Source: Providencia sp. (lineage in GTDB: Bacteria > Pseudomonadota > Gammaproteobacteria > Enterobacterales > Enterobacteriaceae). From it: a stretch of 64,000 nucleotides of DNA. The DNA lies in assembly GCF_003533305.1 (NCBI RefSeq), contig NZ_DOEH01000016.1:1-64000 (forward strand), read 5' to 3'. The position numbers were made by a program, and so were the translations under genes. Every line of letters begins with the position of its first letter. The stretch's first letter is position 1. Below are positions 1 through 10,049 of this stretch, piece after piece. Under the pieces are notes generated by a model. It ran no database searches. It worked only from the letters and a program-made list of their open reading frames with translations, and had not been told where the DNA came from.

Positions 1-1056
1 GCTCAGGCTGCAAAAGAACAAGCGGAACAAGAGCGTCAAGCCGCAGAAGCCGCAAGCCTTGCTGAGGAAGAAGCTGAGCGTCAAGCTCAACAAGATGCTG
101 AGAATGCACCTATAATCGAACAAGAAAAACCTAAAAAAGAAGGTTTTTTTGCGCGATTAAAAAGCGGATTATTAAAAACACGTCAAAATTTAGGCTCTGG
201 TTTTTTTAGCTTATTTAGCGGCAAAAAAATTGATGATGACCTCTTTGAGGAATTAGAAGAACAATTACTCATTGCCGATGTGGGTGTGGAAACAACACGG
301 AAAATTATCGATAATTTAACGGCACATGCAAGCCGTAAAGAACTCAAAGATGCGGACGCTTTATACAGTAAATTACGTGAGGAAATGTCTGATATTTTAG
401 CGGGTGCAGATAAACCACTAGTTATCGAAGATAAAAAACCTTATGTTATTCTTATGGTTGGGGTTAATGGAGTTGGGAAAACAACTACCATTGGCAAAAT
501 GGCTCGTCAATTCCAATCCGAAGGTAAAACCGTCATGTTAGCTGCGGGAGATACTTTCCGTGCCGCTGCGGTAGAACAGCTACAAGTTTGGGGTGAGCGC
601 AACAAAATTCCTGTTGTTGCACAACACACGGGTGCTGATCCTGCCTCTGTCATTTTTGATGGGATCCAATCAGCTCAAGCTAAAGGTGCTGATATTCTGA
701 TTGCAGATACCGCAGGGCGCTTACAAAATAAAGCACATTTAATGGAAGAGCTGAAAAAAATAGTCCGAGTGATGAAAAAACTGGACCAAGACGCCCCTCA
801 TGAAATTATGCTAACACTAGATGCAAGTACTGGACAAAATGCGATTAGTCAGGCGAAACTTTTTAATGAAGCGGTAGGTCTGACTGGTATAACATTGACG
901 AAACTCGATGGCACAGCAAAAGGTGGGGTAATTTTCTCTATTGCAGATCAATTCGGTATTCCTATTCGTTATATCGGTATTGGTGAAGGCATTGAAGATT
1001 TACGTCCATTTAAAGCAGATGACTTTATCGAGGCTCTATTTGCCCGAGAGGAATAA
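1..1056 (+). CDS. ftsY: FtsY, signal recognition particle receptor GTPase (5' end outside window)
   Basis: The reading frame is open from base 1, so the start lies upstream. FtsY docks SRP-ribosome complexes at the inner membrane for co-translational insertion into SecYEG. The first ~50 residues in view are an Ala/Glu/Gln-rich stretch, the end of the acidic A domain. An amphipathic basic segment (FARLKSGLLKT) typical of the membrane-targeting helix follows, then the NG domain. The GTPase motifs are visible: GVNGVGKTTT near window residue 154, DTAGR near 236 and TKLDG near 300. The gene ends at TAA, 6 bases before ftsE, giving the conserved ftsYEX order. Internal Met codons such as the one at 280 fall inside the NG domain and are not the start. 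Confidence 0.97.
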   Translation, partial: AQAAKEQAEQERQAAEAASLAEEEAERQAQQDAENAPIIEQEKPKKEGFFARLKSGLLKTRQNLGSGFFSLFSGKKIDDDLFEELEEQLLIADVGVETTRKIIDNLTAHASRKELKDADALYSKLREEMSDILAGADKPLVIEDKKPYVILMVGVNGVGKTTTIGKMARQFQSEGKTVMLAAGDTFRAAAVEQLQVWGERNKIPVVAQHTGADPASVIFDGIQSAQAKGADILIADTAGRLQNKAHLMEELKKIVRVMKKLDQDAPHEIMLTLDASTGQNAISQAKLFNEAVGLTGITLTKLDGTAKGGVIFSIADQFGIPIRYIGIGEGIEDLRPFKADDFIEALFAREE

Positions 1057-1062
1057 TTTTCG

Positions 1063-1728
1063 ATGATCCGCTTTGAACACGTTAGTAAAGCTTATCGCGG
1101 TGGCCGCCAAGCTCTTCAAGGGGTAGATTTTCATCTACAAGCCGGAGAAATGGCATTTTTAACGGGTCACTCAGGCGCAGGTAAAAGTACATTACTTAAA
1201 CTCATTTGTGGTATTGAGCGCCCAAGTGCGGGTCATATCTTGTTTAATGGTCATGATATCAGTCGTTTGAAAAATAGGGAGATCCCCTTTTTACGTCGAC
1301 AAATTGGGATGATTTTTCAAGATCATCACCTGCTATTTGACCGAACAGTTTATGACAATGTTGCTATGCCGCTGATTATTTCTGGGGCAAGTACTGAAGA
1401 TATTCGTCGACGTGTCTCAGCTGCATTAGACAAAGTTGGATTATTGGATAAAGCAAAAAACTTGCCTATTCAATTATCGGGCGGTGAACAGCAGCGTATT
1501 GGTATCGCTCGCGCGGTTGTGAATAAACCGACGATGCTACTTGCGGATGAGCCAACGGGTAACCTTGATGGAGAACTTTCTGAGGGGATCATGCGTTTAT
1601 TTGAAGAATTTAACCGCGTTGGTGTGACCGTTTTAATGGCAACCCATGATGTTGCACTGATTGAGCGTCGTAACTATCGTGTGCTTACTTTAAGTGAAGG
1701 TCGGATGCTTGGAGGTCAACATGGCTAG
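1063..1728 (+). CDS. ftsE: FtsE, cell-division ABC ATPase
   Basis: This is the cytoplasmic ATPase of the FtsEX complex. FtsEX sits at the divisome and couples ATP hydrolysis to activation of periplasmic amidases through EnvC. At 221 residues it has the usual length for FtsE. Walker A is GHSGAGKS (residues 35-42), the signature is [14 protein letters not shown] (around residue 138) and Walker B is [12 protein letters not shown]. The 3' end overlaps the ftsX start by 8 bases, which suggests translational coupling. The gene follows ftsY after 6 bases, so ftsYEX is one operon. Confidence 0.97.
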   Translation: MIRFEHVSKAYRGGRQALQGVDFHLQAGEMAFLTGHSGAGKSTLLKLICGIERPSAGHILFNGHDISRLKNREIPFLRRQIGMIFQDHHLLFDRTVYDNVAMPLIISGASTEDIRRRVSAALDKVGLLDKAKNLPIQLSGGEQQRIGIARAVVNKPTMLLADEPTGNLDGELSEGIMRLFEEFNRVGVTVLMATHDVALIERRNYRVLTLSEGRMLGGQHG

Positions 1729-2698
1729 GAATGTCCGTAAAGGCAAGCCAGAACGTACCATGAAGTCGAAAAGCAAGGCACTTAAAGGGGGATGGCGTGA
1801 ACAGTGGCGTTATTCATGGCTAAATGCGTTAGCTGATATGCTAAGACAGCCACTAGCAACCTTTTTAACCATTATGGTTATTGCTATTTCATTAGCACTA
1901 CCTAGCCTTTGCTATGTTGTTTGGAAGAATGTTTCCCAAGCCGCATCACAGTGGTATCCTGCACCACAACTAACTGTTTATCTTGATAAATCTCTTGATG
2001 AGCAAGGTGGTCAAAATGTGGTTAATCAATTACAGGCCCTTGATGGTATTGAACACGTTAATTATCTGTCTCGCGATCAAGCCATGAGTGAGTTTCGTAG
2101 TTGGTCTGGTTTTAGTACTGCTTTGGATATGCTTGAAGAAAATCCATTACCTGCTGTTGCGATTATCACGCCAAAGATTAATTTTGAGGGGTCCGATGTT
2201 TTAGCCACTTTACGCGATAGAGTTAGCCAAGTTGGCGGTATCGAAGAAGTGCGCATGGACGACAGTTGGTTTTCTCGACTTGCAGCGCTGACGAGGCTAG
2301 TTGGGCAGGTTGCCTCTGTGATTGGCATTTTGATGATAGTATCGTTGTTCTTAGTGATAGGTAATAGTGTCCGTTTGAATATTTTTGCCCGCAGAGATAC
2401 CATTAATGTCATGAAATTGATTGGGGCAACTGATGGTTTTATTATGCGCCCATTTTTAAATGGCGGTATTGTGTTAGGGGCACTCGGTGCCATTATCTCA
2501 CTGATAATGACATCATTATTGGTGTGGCAACTCTCCGGTGTTGTTGCGCAAGTAGCCAGTGTATTTGGGACCCAATTTCGTATCGAAGGGCTGTTGTGGG
2601 AAGAAACGTTACTTATTTTGTTGTTATCAGCCATTGTTGGCTGGGTCGCCGCTTGGTTAGCGACCATTCAACATCTACGTCATTTCACTCCTGAATAA
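1721..2698 (+). CDS. ftsX: FtsX, cell-division ABC permease-like subunit
   Basis: This is the membrane partner of FtsE. Its periplasmic loop recruits EnvC and so controls peptidoglycan hydrolysis at the septum. I place the start at ATG 1721 (325 residues) because GGAGGT lies at 1711-1716, immediately upstream; an in-frame GTG at 1694 would run through that ribosome site. A basic cytoplasmic N-terminus comes first, then one membrane helix around residues 45-65 and a ~120-residue periplasmic domain. A C-terminal FtsX permease domain with three helices follows, including the [17 protein letters not shown] region. The start overlaps the ftsE stop. Confidence 0.95.
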   Translation: MARNVRKGKPERTMKSKSKALKGGWREQWRYSWLNALADMLRQPLATFLTIMVIAISLALPSLCYVVWKNVSQAASQWYPAPQLTVYLDKSLDEQGGQNVVNQLQALDGIEHVNYLSRDQAMSEFRSWSGFSTALDMLEENPLPAVAIITPKINFEGSDVLATLRDRVSQVGGIEEVRMDDSWFSRLAALTRLVGQVASVIGILMIVSLFLVIGNSVRLNIFARRDTINVMKLIGATDGFIMRPFLNGGIVLGALGAIISLIMTSLLVWQLSGVVAQVASVFGTQFRIEGLLWEETLLILLLSAIVGWVAAWLATIQHLRHFTPE

Positions 2699-2705
2699 TT
2701 GCGTA

Positions 2706-2740
2706 TTTCATCGGCACTTAATATAAGGGTGTCGATGAAA
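2706..2740 (+). terminator. Hairpin after ftsX
   Basis: A 12-bp near-perfect stem (TTTCATCGGCAC with GTGTCGATGAAA, one G-T pair) closes an 11-base loop. It begins 7 bases after the ftsX stop. The following bases (ATTTCG) are only weakly U-rich, so it may be a weak terminator or an mRNA 3'-end stabiliser. Confidence 0.45.
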
Positions 2741-2753
2741 ATTTCGCCATTAA

Positions 2754-2781
2754 GGAACTTCAAACGATAATTTTTGTCCTA
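2754..2781 (+). promoter_or_regulatory. Sigma-E-type promoter of rpoH
   Basis: GGAACTT at 2754-2760 is followed by 16 bases and then TCCTA. This matches the sigma-E consensus spacing (GAACTT, N16, TCnnA) and the arrangement of E. coli rpoH P3. It would let envelope or extreme heat stress raise sigma-32 transcription. A TATAAT at 2810-2815 may belong to a sigma-70 promoter, but no well-spaced -35 box is evident. Confidence 0.6.
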
Positions 2782-2903
2782 CATTGACCCGTTGTTGATA
2801 AATCTTGCCTATAATTTATTTAATGTAACGAAGCTGATAAACTGATTATTCACCACATCGAATTCAAATTAATTTTTTTTTATTTATTTTATAGAGGATC
2901 TGC

Positions 2904-3785
2904 ATGACCAAAGATATGCAATCATTAGCGCTTGTTCCGCAAGGGAGTATTGAAGCTTATATGCGAGCTGCCAATGCGTACCCTATGCTCACCGCTGAGG
3001 AAGAGAAGGAACTTGCTGAACGGCTGCATTACCATGGTGATCTGGATGCCGCAAAGCAATTGATCTTATCTCATTTGCGTTTTGTTATTCATGTTGCACG
3101 AGGCTATGCAGGGTATGGTTTACCGCAAGCTGATTTAATTCAGGAAGGTAACATCGGCCTGATGAAAGCCGTTCGTCGCTTTAATCCTGAAGTCGGTGTC
3201 CGCTTGGTCTCTTTTGCTGTTCATTGGATCAAAGCAGAAATTCATGAATACGTTCTACGTAACTGGCGTATTGTTAAAGTTGCCACGACAAAGTCGCAGC
3301 GTAAATTATTCTTTAATTTAAGAAAAAATAAAAAACGTCTTGGTTGGTTTAATCAGGACGAAGTGGATATGGTTGCTCAAGAATTAGGAGTGAGCACCAA
3401 AGATGTCCGCGAAATGGAATCACGTATGTCAGCGCAGGACATGGCATTTGATATGTCTGATGATGATGACAGTAGCGATTTTGGTGGTCCTGTTGCACCA
3501 GTGCTTTTTTTACAGGATAAATCGTCTGATTTTGCTGGCTCAATTGAAGATGATAATTGGGAAAGTCATGCAACTGATCGTTTATCTGATGCATTGGAGT
3601 CCCTCGATGAACGTAGTCAGGATATCATCCGCGCTCGTTGGTTAGATGACGATAATAAAACAACGCTTCAAGAGCTTGCTGATAAATATGGTGTATCTGC
3701 TGAGCGTGTGCGCCAACTTGAAAAAAATGCGATGAAAAAATTGCGTTTAGCGATGGAAGACGACGAAGACGAAGACGAAATGTAA
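2904..3785 (+). CDS. rpoH: RNA polymerase heat-shock sigma factor sigma-32
   Basis: RpoH directs RNA polymerase to chaperone and protease promoters. The product has 293 residues, slightly longer than the ~284 of E. coli, because of an acidic C-terminal tail (DDEDEDEDEM). Region 2 is visible ([20 protein letters not shown], then [12 protein letters not shown]). The RpoH-specific box [14 protein letters not shown] follows, and region 4 ends in a helix-turn-helix ([20 protein letters not shown]). ATG 2904 has AGAGGA upstream. It stands alone downstream of ftsYEX, as in other enterics. The AT-rich leader and early coding region are where the family's mRNA thermosensor lies; I have not folded it here. 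Confidence 0.97.
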   Translation: MTKDMQSLALVPQGSIEAYMRAANAYPMLTAEEEKELAERLHYHGDLDAAKQLILSHLRFVIHVARGYAGYGLPQADLIQEGNIGLMKAVRRFNPEVGVRLVSFAVHWIKAEIHEYVLRNWRIVKVATTKSQRKLFFNLRKNKKRLGWFNQDEVDMVAQELGVSTKDVREMESRMSAQDMAFDMSDDDDSSDFGGPVAPVLFLQDKSSDFAGSIEDDNWESHATDRLSDALESLDERSQDIIRARWLDDDNKTTLQELADKYGVSAERVRQLEKNAMKKLRLAMEDDEDEDEM

Positions 3786-3801
3786 TTTTTATTTCTTCTT
3801 A

Positions 3802-3852
3802 TCACTATCTGCATTTATTATTATTTTGCAGTGTAATAGATGCAGATAGTGA
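3802..3852 (+). terminator. Long-stem hairpin after rpoH
   Basis: A perfect 13-bp stem (3802-3814 with 3840-3852, TCACTATCTGCAT) encloses a 25-base AT-rich loop and is followed by CTTAATTTTATTT. It probably ends rpoH transcription and separates it from the convergent gene downstream. Confidence 0.65.
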
Positions 3853-3918
3853 CTTAATTTTATTTCCTGCCTTTATTCCTCTTGTTTTAATCACGCTTTA
3901 TTCAAATCATTCTTTACA

Positions 3919-4305
3919 CTAATCACAGTATAATTCTAATGGCAACCCATCTGGGTCCGCGAAAAAAGTAAATCGTTTTTGTGTATAGGGATCGATTCTT
4001 ATTGCTTCACAGATAACGCCATGCTGACTTAAATAGGTTATCCATTTATCTAATTCATCAACACTAAATGCAAGATGCCGTAGCCCCATAGCTTCAGGGT
4101 AACTAGGTCTTGCTGGCGGATTAGGAAAACTAAATAGTTCGATTTGATAATTATCACCAAAAGCTAAATCTGCTTTCCATGAATCATTTTCTGGGCGGTA
4201 GTATTCTGCGAGTAAATTCAATCCAAGAATACGGCAGTAAAAATCTTTACTGATTTGGTAATTCGACGCAATAATTGCAACATGATGAATTTTCTTTAAT
4301 TTCAT
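3919..4305 (-). CDS. gloA2: YaeR-type VOC (glyoxalase I-like) metalloprotein
   Basis: A single-domain vicinal-oxygen-chelate protein of 128 residues, strongly resembling E. coli YaeR along its whole length (HHVAIIASNY, RILGLNL, FSFPNPPARPSYPEA, GLRHLAFSVD, PYTQKRFTFFADPDGLPLELY). Metal ligands typical of the fold are present (the His of HHVAI, Glu of IELFSF, His of LRHLAF, Glu of LELYCD). The true substrate of YaeR-type proteins is not established. ATG 4305 is preferred over GTG 4314 because the GTG would overlap the panM stop and AGGTG lies 6 bases before the ATG. It follows panM by a single base, so the two are cotranscribed. In E. coli livJ occupies this position instead. Confidence 0.88.
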   Translation of the reverse strand: MKLKKIHHVAIIASNYQISKDFYCRILGLNLLAEYYRPENDSWKADLAFGDNYQIELFSFPNPPARPSYPEAMGLRHLAFSVDELDKWITYLSQHGVICEAIRIDPYTQKRFTFFADPDGLPLELYCD

Positions 4306-4306
4306 G

Positions 4307-4717
4307 TTATTCACCTATTTTCATATCCCATTCGCCATCTTTTACTGTGGCACTAAAACCACAGGCGCTTAGAAATTTTTCTATGATGATTTTTTGTTGC
4401 ACTTCTAACCCATTGAAATTGAAGTACCAATGTTTAACTTCAGGTTGTTGGCGGCAAATTTCTTGTAGCAAGTATAGGCCAACTCCCCGACGACGAGTGA
4501 CTTCACGTACACAAAAATCACTGATAGTTCCTTGAGATCTATTGATACTGACTTTAGCCGCAGCGAGCAATCGGTCATTAAAGCGAGCCGCAAAAAATTG
4601 TTGATCTGATTTGAGTGCTTGGATCAGTTGTGGTTGTGTCTGGTCTATCCAGATCTTATATAAGTCTTGGTACTGATGTTCAGTAGGATTAACCAAAGGA
4701 ATAATCGTGAGTCTCAT
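4307..4717 (-). CDS. panM: PanM/PanZ, activator of PanD maturation (GNAT fold)
   Basis: A 136-residue GNAT-fold protein. The acetyl-CoA loop region VREVTRRRGVGLYLLQEI and the AARFNDRLLAA segment closely match E. coli PanZ (YhhK). PanM binds acetyl-CoA and promotes self-cleavage of aspartate decarboxylase PanD, so it controls beta-alanine and thus pantothenate and CoA synthesis. In E. coli panM lies within the liv locus between livJ and livK, and it is next to livK here too, which supports the call. It is divergent from livK and cotranscribed with the VOC gene. It is slightly longer than E. coli PanM (about 127 residues). Confidence 0.9.
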   Translation of the reverse strand: MRLTIIPLVNPTEHQYQDLYKIWIDQTQPQLIQALKSDQQFFAARFNDRLLAAAKVSINRSQGTISDFCVREVTRRRGVGLYLLQEICRQQPEVKHWYFNFNGLEVQQKIIIEKFLSACGFSATVKDGEWDMKIGE

Positions 4718-5097
4718 GATGTATTTATCTGTTTCCTTGTCTGTTTTTCAGTCATTTCTGTTGTCGGAGTGATCCATAACTGATTTTTTAATTTTAGAGA
4801 GAAAAATTTTGTCTAGCTTGATCTTCCGAGTTTAGCTCGGATTAATTTAAATTTAACCAGAATATAACACTAGTATTTACAAAAAAACCATTTTATAACA
4901 TCAGTTTTTTATTCTGCATATAACTTAATAATCTACCATATCCATTTGCTTTTTAGCATAATTATCTTGTTTAATGGTCTGAAATATATAGCCTTATTTG
5001 CTGTATTTTGAAATATCAGGCATTGATCCTGTCAACTATAATAAACGACTATAAATCAAACACAAACACTCAGAACCATCGAGATAGGGACAATAAC
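4718..5097. promoter_or_regulatory. Divergent panM / livK intergenic region
   Basis: 380 bases, strongly AT-rich, with no ORF I would support. It must hold the promoters for panM (leftward) and the liv operon (rightward). Lrp control is expected for liv genes, but I cannot point to a convincing Lrp site by eye. Confidence 0.5.
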
Positions 5098-6207
5098 ATG
5101 AAGAAGATGAATAAAGCATTATTGGCTGGCTGCATCGCAATGGCATTTAGTTCAAGCGGATGGGCAAAGGAAATTAAGATTGCTGTTGTTGGGGCAATGT
5201 CTGGTCCCGTTGCACAATATGGTGACATGGAATTTACAGGTGCGCGTCAAGCGATTGCAGACATTAATGCAAAAGGCGGTATCAATGGCGATACTCTAGT
5301 TGCTGTTGAATATGATGATGCTTGCGACCCGAAACAAGCCGTTGCTGTTGCAAATAAAGTGATTAATGATGGGATTCGTTATGTCATTGGCCATTTGTGT
5401 TCATCATCAACTCAGCCTGCATCTGATATTTATGAAGATGAAGGCATTATTATGATCACACCAGCGGCAACAAATGCTGATTTAACCACACGTGGCTACC
5501 AAATGGTATTGCGTACAACAGGGTTAGATTCAGACCAAGGTCCTACCGCAGTTAAATATATTTTAGATGAAATTAAGCCAAAGCGTATTGCGGTTGTCCA
5601 TGACAAGCAGCAGTACGGTGAAGGTCTAGCTCGTTCAGTTCGCGAAAGTTTAAATAAAGCGGGTGTAAAAGAAGTGCTGTTTGAAGGTGTCACCGCAGGA
5701 GATAAAGATTTCTCAGCGTTAGTCGCAAAATTGAAAAAAGAGAACGTTGATTTTGTTTACTTTGGTGGGTATTACCCTGAAATGGGCCAAATTTTACGTC
5801 AAGCGAAGCAATCAGGCCTTAATATCGGCTTTATGGGACCAGAAGGCGTGGGTAACTCGTCTTTATCTAATATTGCAGGAGACGCCTCTGAAGGGATGCT
5901 AGTCACTTTACCTAAGCGTTATGATCAAGTTCCAACTAACCAACCGATTGTGGATGCACTGAAAGCGAAAAAAGAAGATCCAACGGGCCCATTCGTTTGG
6001 ACTACTTATGCGGCTATCCAAAGTTTAACAACGGCAATGCAACGTACCGGTAGCGCTGAGCCTGAAGATTTAGCTAAAGATCTGAAAGCAAATCCGGTTG
6101 ATACAGTCATGGGCACATTAAGCTGGCAGCCTAATGGTGACCTGAAAGGCTTCGAATTTGGTGTGTTTAAATGGCACAAAGATGGGACGTCTACTGCGGT
6201 GAAATAA
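5098..6207 (+). CDS. livK: Branched-chain amino acid-binding periplasmic protein
   Basis: The soluble binding protein that delivers leucine, and possibly isoleucine and valine, to LivHMGF. ATG 5098 is chosen because AGGGA precedes it and it gives a standard signal peptide (basic MKKMNK, hydrophobic stretch, cleavage after GWA). An in-frame start at 5008 would bury that signal. The product has 369 residues, the same as E. coli LivK. Highly conserved stretches include [37 protein letters not shown] with the paired Cys residues, and [10 protein letters not shown]. LivK and LivJ are close paralogs; position next to livH favours LivK. No second binding-protein gene is in the window. Confidence 0.93.
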   Translation: MKKMNKALLAGCIAMAFSSSGWAKEIKIAVVGAMSGPVAQYGDMEFTGARQAIADINAKGGINGDTLVAVEYDDACDPKQAVAVANKVINDGIRYVIGHLCSSSTQPASDIYEDEGIIMITPAATNADLTTRGYQMVLRTTGLDSDQGPTAVKYILDEIKPKRIAVVHDKQQYGEGLARSVRESLNKAGVKEVLFEGVTAGDKDFSALVAKLKKENVDFVYFGGYYPEMGQILRQAKQSGLNIGFMGPEGVGNSSLSNIAGDASEGMLVTLPKRYDQVPTNQPIVDALKAKKEDPTGPFVWTTYAAIQSLTTAMQRTGSAEPEDLAKDLKANPVDTVMGTLSWQPNGDLKGFEFGVFKWHKDGTSTAVK

Positions 6208-6208
6208 T

Positions 6209-6280
6209 GTCTTTCATACTTTAAGTTGTATAGGTTGGGCGTTATTGATGGCCTTTATGCAATTTGAATTATTTAGGGCA
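6209..6280 (+). repeat. Short copy of the dispersed palindromic repeat (copy A)
   Basis: Begins TTTCATACTTTAAGTTGTA and ends AATTTGAATTATTTAGGG, matching the ends of the longer copies near 10050 and 38834. The central part is shortened. It lies between livK and livH within the operon. Confidence 0.6.
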
Positions 6281-6306
6281 GAGAATGGGTTGTTTTAGTT
6301 AAAATT

Positions 6307-6337
6307 AGCTGGAGGTTAGCTTTGCTGACTTCCAGCT
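6307..6337 (+). terminator. Strong hairpin between livK and livH
   Basis: A 14-bp stem (AGCTGGAGGTTAGC with GCTGACTTCCAGCT, two G-T pairs) and a TTT loop, followed by TTAGCTCTCC. It could be a partial terminator or processing barrier that keeps livHMGF expression below livK, as expected for an abundant binding protein. Confidence 0.55.
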
Positions 6338-6378
6338 TTAGCTCTCCTTGAGGGACAGTAGTTTGAAAGGATAGTCCT

Positions 6379-7305
6379 ATGTCAGATCAAATTCTTTATT
6401 TTATTCAGCAATTTCTTAATGGATTAACATTAGGTAGTACCTATGCGCTGATAGCCATTGGCTATACCATGGTGTATGGCATTATTGGCATGATTAACTT
6501 TGCTCATGGCGAAGTGTATATGATTGGGAGTTATGTCTCGTTCATTGCAATAGCCGGTTTAATGATGCTAGGTATCGATGTCGGCTGGATATTGGTTGCC
6601 GCAGCATTTGTTGCCGCTATTGTCGTTTCGAGCGCTTACGGCTGGAGTATTGAGCGCGTTGCTTATCGACCTGTGCGTCATTCTAAACGTCTAATTGCCT
6701 TGATCTCCGCGATCGGGATGTCTATTTTTCTGCAAAACTATGTCAGCCTTTCCCAAGGTTCACGAGATCTTGCGTTGCCAAGTTTGATCACTGGCCAGTG
6801 GATCATCGGAGAAAGTGATGGTTTCGAAGCAATCATCACTAAAATGCAATTGACGATTTGGGTCGTCACCTTATTAGCAATGCTAGCATTGACGGTATTT
6901 ATTCGTTATTCGCGCATGGGGAGAGCTTGTCGCGCTTGTGCCGAAGACTTAAAAATGGCGAGTTTATTAGGAATTAATACTGATCGCGTTATTTCACTGA
7001 CTTTTGTGATTGGTGCCGCAATGGCGGCAGTTGCCGGTGTGTTACTCGGACAATTTTACGGTGTTATCAATCCTTATATTGGTTTCATGGCAGGAATGAA
7101 AGCCTTTACGGCAGCGGTACTCGGTGGTATCGGTAGTATTCCGGGAGCAATGCTTGGTGGATTGATTCTAGGCGTTGCTGAGGCGATGACATCTGCATAT
7201 TTTAGCACTGAATATAAAGATGTCGTGTCATTTGGTTTACTAATAGGTGTATTGCTAATCATGCCAACCGGCATTCTGGGACGCCCGGAGGTCGAAAAGG
7301 TATGA
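6379..7305 (+). CDS. livH: Branched-chain amino acid ABC transporter permease LivH
   Basis: One of two inner-membrane permeases of the LIV transporter. The 308 residues form a series of hydrophobic helices. Conserved LivH segments include [35 protein letters not shown] and the EAA-like loop around [18 protein letters not shown]. The C-terminal [20 protein letters not shown] segment is typical of the family. It overlaps livM by 4 bases (ATGA), indicating coupled translation in the livKHMGF operon. Confidence 0.96.
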   Translation: MSDQILYFIQQFLNGLTLGSTYALIAIGYTMVYGIIGMINFAHGEVYMIGSYVSFIAIAGLMMLGIDVGWILVAAAFVAAIVVSSAYGWSIERVAYRPVRHSKRLIALISAIGMSIFLQNYVSLSQGSRDLALPSLITGQWIIGESDGFEAIITKMQLTIWVVTLLAMLALTVFIRYSRMGRACRACAEDLKMASLLGINTDRVISLTFVIGAAMAAVAGVLLGQFYGVINPYIGFMAGMKAFTAAVLGGIGSIPGAMLGGLILGVAEAMTSAYFSTEYKDVVSFGLLIGVLLIMPTGILGRPEVEKV

Positions 7306-8573
7306 GAAAAGAAAATTGGATTAATGCCATTGTGGCATCTGTGACTTTTTTTGTTTTAGCCGTTTTTATGTTAGGGCTAAGACTTACTCTTGATGGTACA
7401 AAGCTAGTGGTCACTACAGGCGATTCAGTTCGTTGGAATTGGATCTTTGTTGGGATTGGGATCATCTTTATTTATCAACTGGTTCGCCCATCGCTGGCAA
7501 AAGTTTGGCAAGGTGTACCGAAAAAATCGTGGGCGATACCTGATTTCGATGGATCAACGCCGAAACAAAAAATTCTTGCCATTATCATTATTATTGCTGC
7601 CATTATATGGCCATTTATCGTGTCGCGTGGAAGTGTAGATATTGCCACACTCACGTTAATTTATGTGATGTTAGGTTTAGGCTTGAATGTGGTGGTTGGC
7701 CTTTCAGGGCTACTAGTATTAGGCTATGCGGGATTTTATGCTATCGGTGCATACACCTTTGGCTTGTTAAATCATTATTATGGTTTTGGCTTCTGGGAAA
7801 GTTTGCCAATTGCGGGCTTAACTGCGGCATTAGCGGGGTTATTACTCGGCTTCCCAGTATTAAGGCTGCGGGGGGATTACCTCGCAATTGTCACATTAGG
7901 TTTTGGTGAAATTGTACGTATTTTACTGCTGAATAATACTGAAATTACTGGCGGACCAAATGGTCTTAGCCAACTACCAAAACCTACATTCTTTGGTCTC
8001 GAATTTAGTCGTAGTGCTAAAGATGGTTGGGACACATTCCATCACTTTTTTGGTTTAGATTACAATCCGGGTGATCGGATTATCTTCCTCTATTTTGTTG
8101 CGTTATTACTCGTTATTTTAACCTTGTTCGTAATCAATCGATTATTGCGTATGCCATTAGGCCGTGCTTGGGAAGCGCTACGCGAAGATGAAATTGCCTG
8201 TCGCTCATTAGGACTAAGCCCTACACGGATTAAATTAACCGCATTTACCATTAGTGCTGCATTTGCGGGTTTCGCGGGGACGTTGTTTGCTGCGCGTCAG
8301 GGGTTTATCAGTCCGGAGTCATTCACATTTGTTGAATCCGCATTTGTATTAGCAATTGTAGTACTTGGTGGTATGGGCTCACAAATGTCAGTAATTTTAG
8401 CGGCAATCATCTTAGTTGTATCAAGGGAGATGATGCGTGACCTTAATGAATACAGCATGTTATTGCTTGGCGCATTGATGGTACTGATGATGATTTGGCG
8501 ACCACAGGGTCTATTGCCAATGAAACGTCGCCAAATGAAGTTGAAGAAAACGCAGGAGGGCGATATCGCATGA
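7302..8573 (+). CDS. livM: Branched-chain amino acid ABC transporter permease LivM
   Basis: The second permease, 423 residues, close to the E. coli length. An N-terminal extension with extra membrane segments comes first. The core has [42 protein letters not shown], the EAA loop ([20 protein letters not shown]) and the late [13 protein letters not shown] segment. It partners LivH to form the channel. It overlaps livH and livG by 4 bases each. The AGGAGG at 8554-8559 inside its 3' end serves livG. Confidence 0.96.
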   Translation: MRKENWINAIVASVTFFVLAVFMLGLRLTLDGTKLVVTTGDSVRWNWIFVGIGIIFIYQLVRPSLAKVWQGVPKKSWAIPDFDGSTPKQKILAIIIIIAAIIWPFIVSRGSVDIATLTLIYVMLGLGLNVVVGLSGLLVLGYAGFYAIGAYTFGLLNHYYGFGFWESLPIAGLTAALAGLLLGFPVLRLRGDYLAIVTLGFGEIVRILLLNNTEITGGPNGLSQLPKPTFFGLEFSRSAKDGWDTFHHFFGLDYNPGDRIIFLYFVALLLVILTLFVINRLLRMPLGRAWEALREDEIACRSLGLSPTRIKLTAFTISAAFAGFAGTLFAARQGFISPESFTFVESAFVLAIVVLGGMGSQMSVILAAIILVVSREMMRDLNEYSMLLLGALMVLMMIWRPQGLLPMKRRQMKLKKTQEGDIA

Positions 8574-9346
8574 GTATAACAACGCCTTTGTTGCAAGTCA
8601 GTGGCCTAACGATGCGTTTTGGAGGCTTGCTAGCAGTAAATAATGTGGAACTGACGTTAAATCAAGGGGAAATTGTTTCTTTGATAGGTCCAAATGGTGC
8701 GGGAAAAACCACCATTTTTAACTGCCTAACTGGTTTCTATAAGCCAACTAGTGGCACTATTGTTTATCGTGATAAACATTTAGAAGGCTTACCTGGACAG
8801 GCGATTGCTCGTCTTGGCGTTATTCGAACTTTTCAACACGTTCGTTTGTTTAAAGAAATGACAGTAATTGAAAATCTACTTGTTGCTCAACATCAACATT
8901 TGAAAAGCGGTATTTTTTCTGGCTTATTGAAAACGCCAGCGTTTCGTCGCGCAGAATCAGACGCGGTAGATAATGCCATTAAATGGCTCGAGCGGGTTGA
9001 TTTGTTGCAATTTGCTAATCGACAAGCTGGAAATTTGGCTTATGGACAACAGAGACGTCTTGAAATAGCACGCTGCATGGTAACGCGACCAGAAATCCTA
9101 ATGCTAGATGAACCTGCTGCTGGGTTAAATCCTAAAGAAACCAATGATTTGGATGAGCTAATTGCAGAGCTACGTACTCATCATAATGTTTCAATTTTAT
9201 TGATAGAACATGATATGAAGTTAGTCATGGGGATTTCAGATAGAATTTATGTGGTAAACCAAGGTACGCCATTAACCAACGGTACGCCGAATGAAATTCG
9301 TCAACACCCAGATGTTATTAAAGCCTATTTGGGAGAAGCTTACTGA
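8570..9346 (+). CDS. livG: Branched-chain amino acid ABC transporter ATPase LivG
   Basis: One of two cytoplasmic ATPases. The start is ATG 8570, overlapping the livM stop as ATGA with AGGAGG 10 bases upstream; a longer frame from 8495 lies inside livM and is not used. At 258 residues it has Walker [10 protein letters not shown], the family's signature [14 protein letters not shown] (the LivG-type form instead of LSGGQ) and Walker [14 protein letters not shown]. The H-loop lies in LLIEHDM. It shares one base with livF. Confidence 0.96.
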   Translation: MSITTPLLQVSGLTMRFGGLLAVNNVELTLNQGEIVSLIGPNGAGKTTIFNCLTGFYKPTSGTIVYRDKHLEGLPGQAIARLGVIRTFQHVRLFKEMTVIENLLVAQHQHLKSGIFSGLLKTPAFRRAESDAVDNAIKWLERVDLLQFANRQAGNLAYGQQRRLEIARCMVTRPEILMLDEPAAGLNPKETNDLDELIAELRTHHNVSILLIEHDMKLVMGISDRIYVVNQGTPLTNGTPNEIRQHPDVIKAYLGEAY

Positions 9347-10047
9347 TGTTAGAATTTAAAAAAGTTTCTACCCATTATGGAAAAATACAAGCATTACATG
9401 AAATTAGCTTGAATATCCAAAAAGGTGAAATTGTCACTCTGATAGGTGCCAATGGAGCAGGAAAAACGACATTACTGAGTACACTTTGTGGCGATCCTCG
9501 CGCTTCTGAAGGGCAAGTGGTTTATCGTGGTGTTGATATTACGCAATTGCCAACAGCGAAAATTATGCGTGAAGATATTGCCTTGGTGCCAGAAGGCCGT
9601 CGTGTTTTTTCACGTATGACGGTGGACGAAAATTTGGCGATGGGCGGCTTTTTTGCCACCCGCTCGCAATACCAAGAGCGTATCGAGAAAGTGTATAAAC
9701 TTTTTCCAAGGCTCTATGAGCGCCGTAGTCAGCGTTCAGGCACGATGTCTGGTGGCGAGCAGCAGATGCTTGCCATCGGCCGAGCGCTGATGAGTCAGCC
9801 AGAACTTCTTCTTTTGGATGAGCCGTCATTAGGGCTTGCTCCGATTATCATTATGCAGATATTTGACACAATTCAACAACTACGTGAAGAAGGCATGACT
9901 ATCTTCCTTGTAGAGCAAAACGCAAATCAAGCGCTGAAGCTCGCAGATAGGGGCTATGTGTTAGAAAATGGGCATATTGTGTTAGAAGATAGTGGTAAGG
10001 CTTTGTTGGCTAATGAGGCGGTGCGAAGCGCTTATCTCGGCGGCTAA
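9346..10047 (+). CDS. livF: Branched-chain amino acid ABC transporter ATPase LivF
   Basis: The second ATPase of the LIV transporter, 233 residues. Walker A is GANGAGKTT, the signature MSGGEQQMLAIGRAL, Walker B LLLLDEPSLGLAP, and the H-loop region reads FLVEQNANQAL (Gln in place of His, usual for LivF). It is the last gene of livKHMGF. Two dispersed repeats follow directly after the stop. Confidence 0.96.
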   Translation: MLEFKKVSTHYGKIQALHEISLNIQKGEIVTLIGANGAGKTTLLSTLCGDPRASEGQVVYRGVDITQLPTAKIMREDIALVPEGRRVFSRMTVDENLAMGGFFATRSQYQERIEKVYKLFPRLYERRSQRSGTMSGGEQQMLAIGRALMSQPELLLLDEPSLGLAPIIIMQIFDTIQQLREEGMTIFLVEQNANQALKLADRGYVLENGHIVLEDSGKALLANEAVRSAYLGG

Positions 10048-10049
10048 AA

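Noticed and set aside
1694..1720. GTG start for ftsX at 1694
   Set aside because: It would place the GGAGGT ribosome site inside the coding sequence; ATG 1721 is correctly spaced and gives the family N-terminus.
2077..2667. Long open frame on the minus strand opposite ftsX
   Set aside because: It is antisense to a clearly recognised gene, has no ribosome site or domain, and its composition reflects the ftsX codons.
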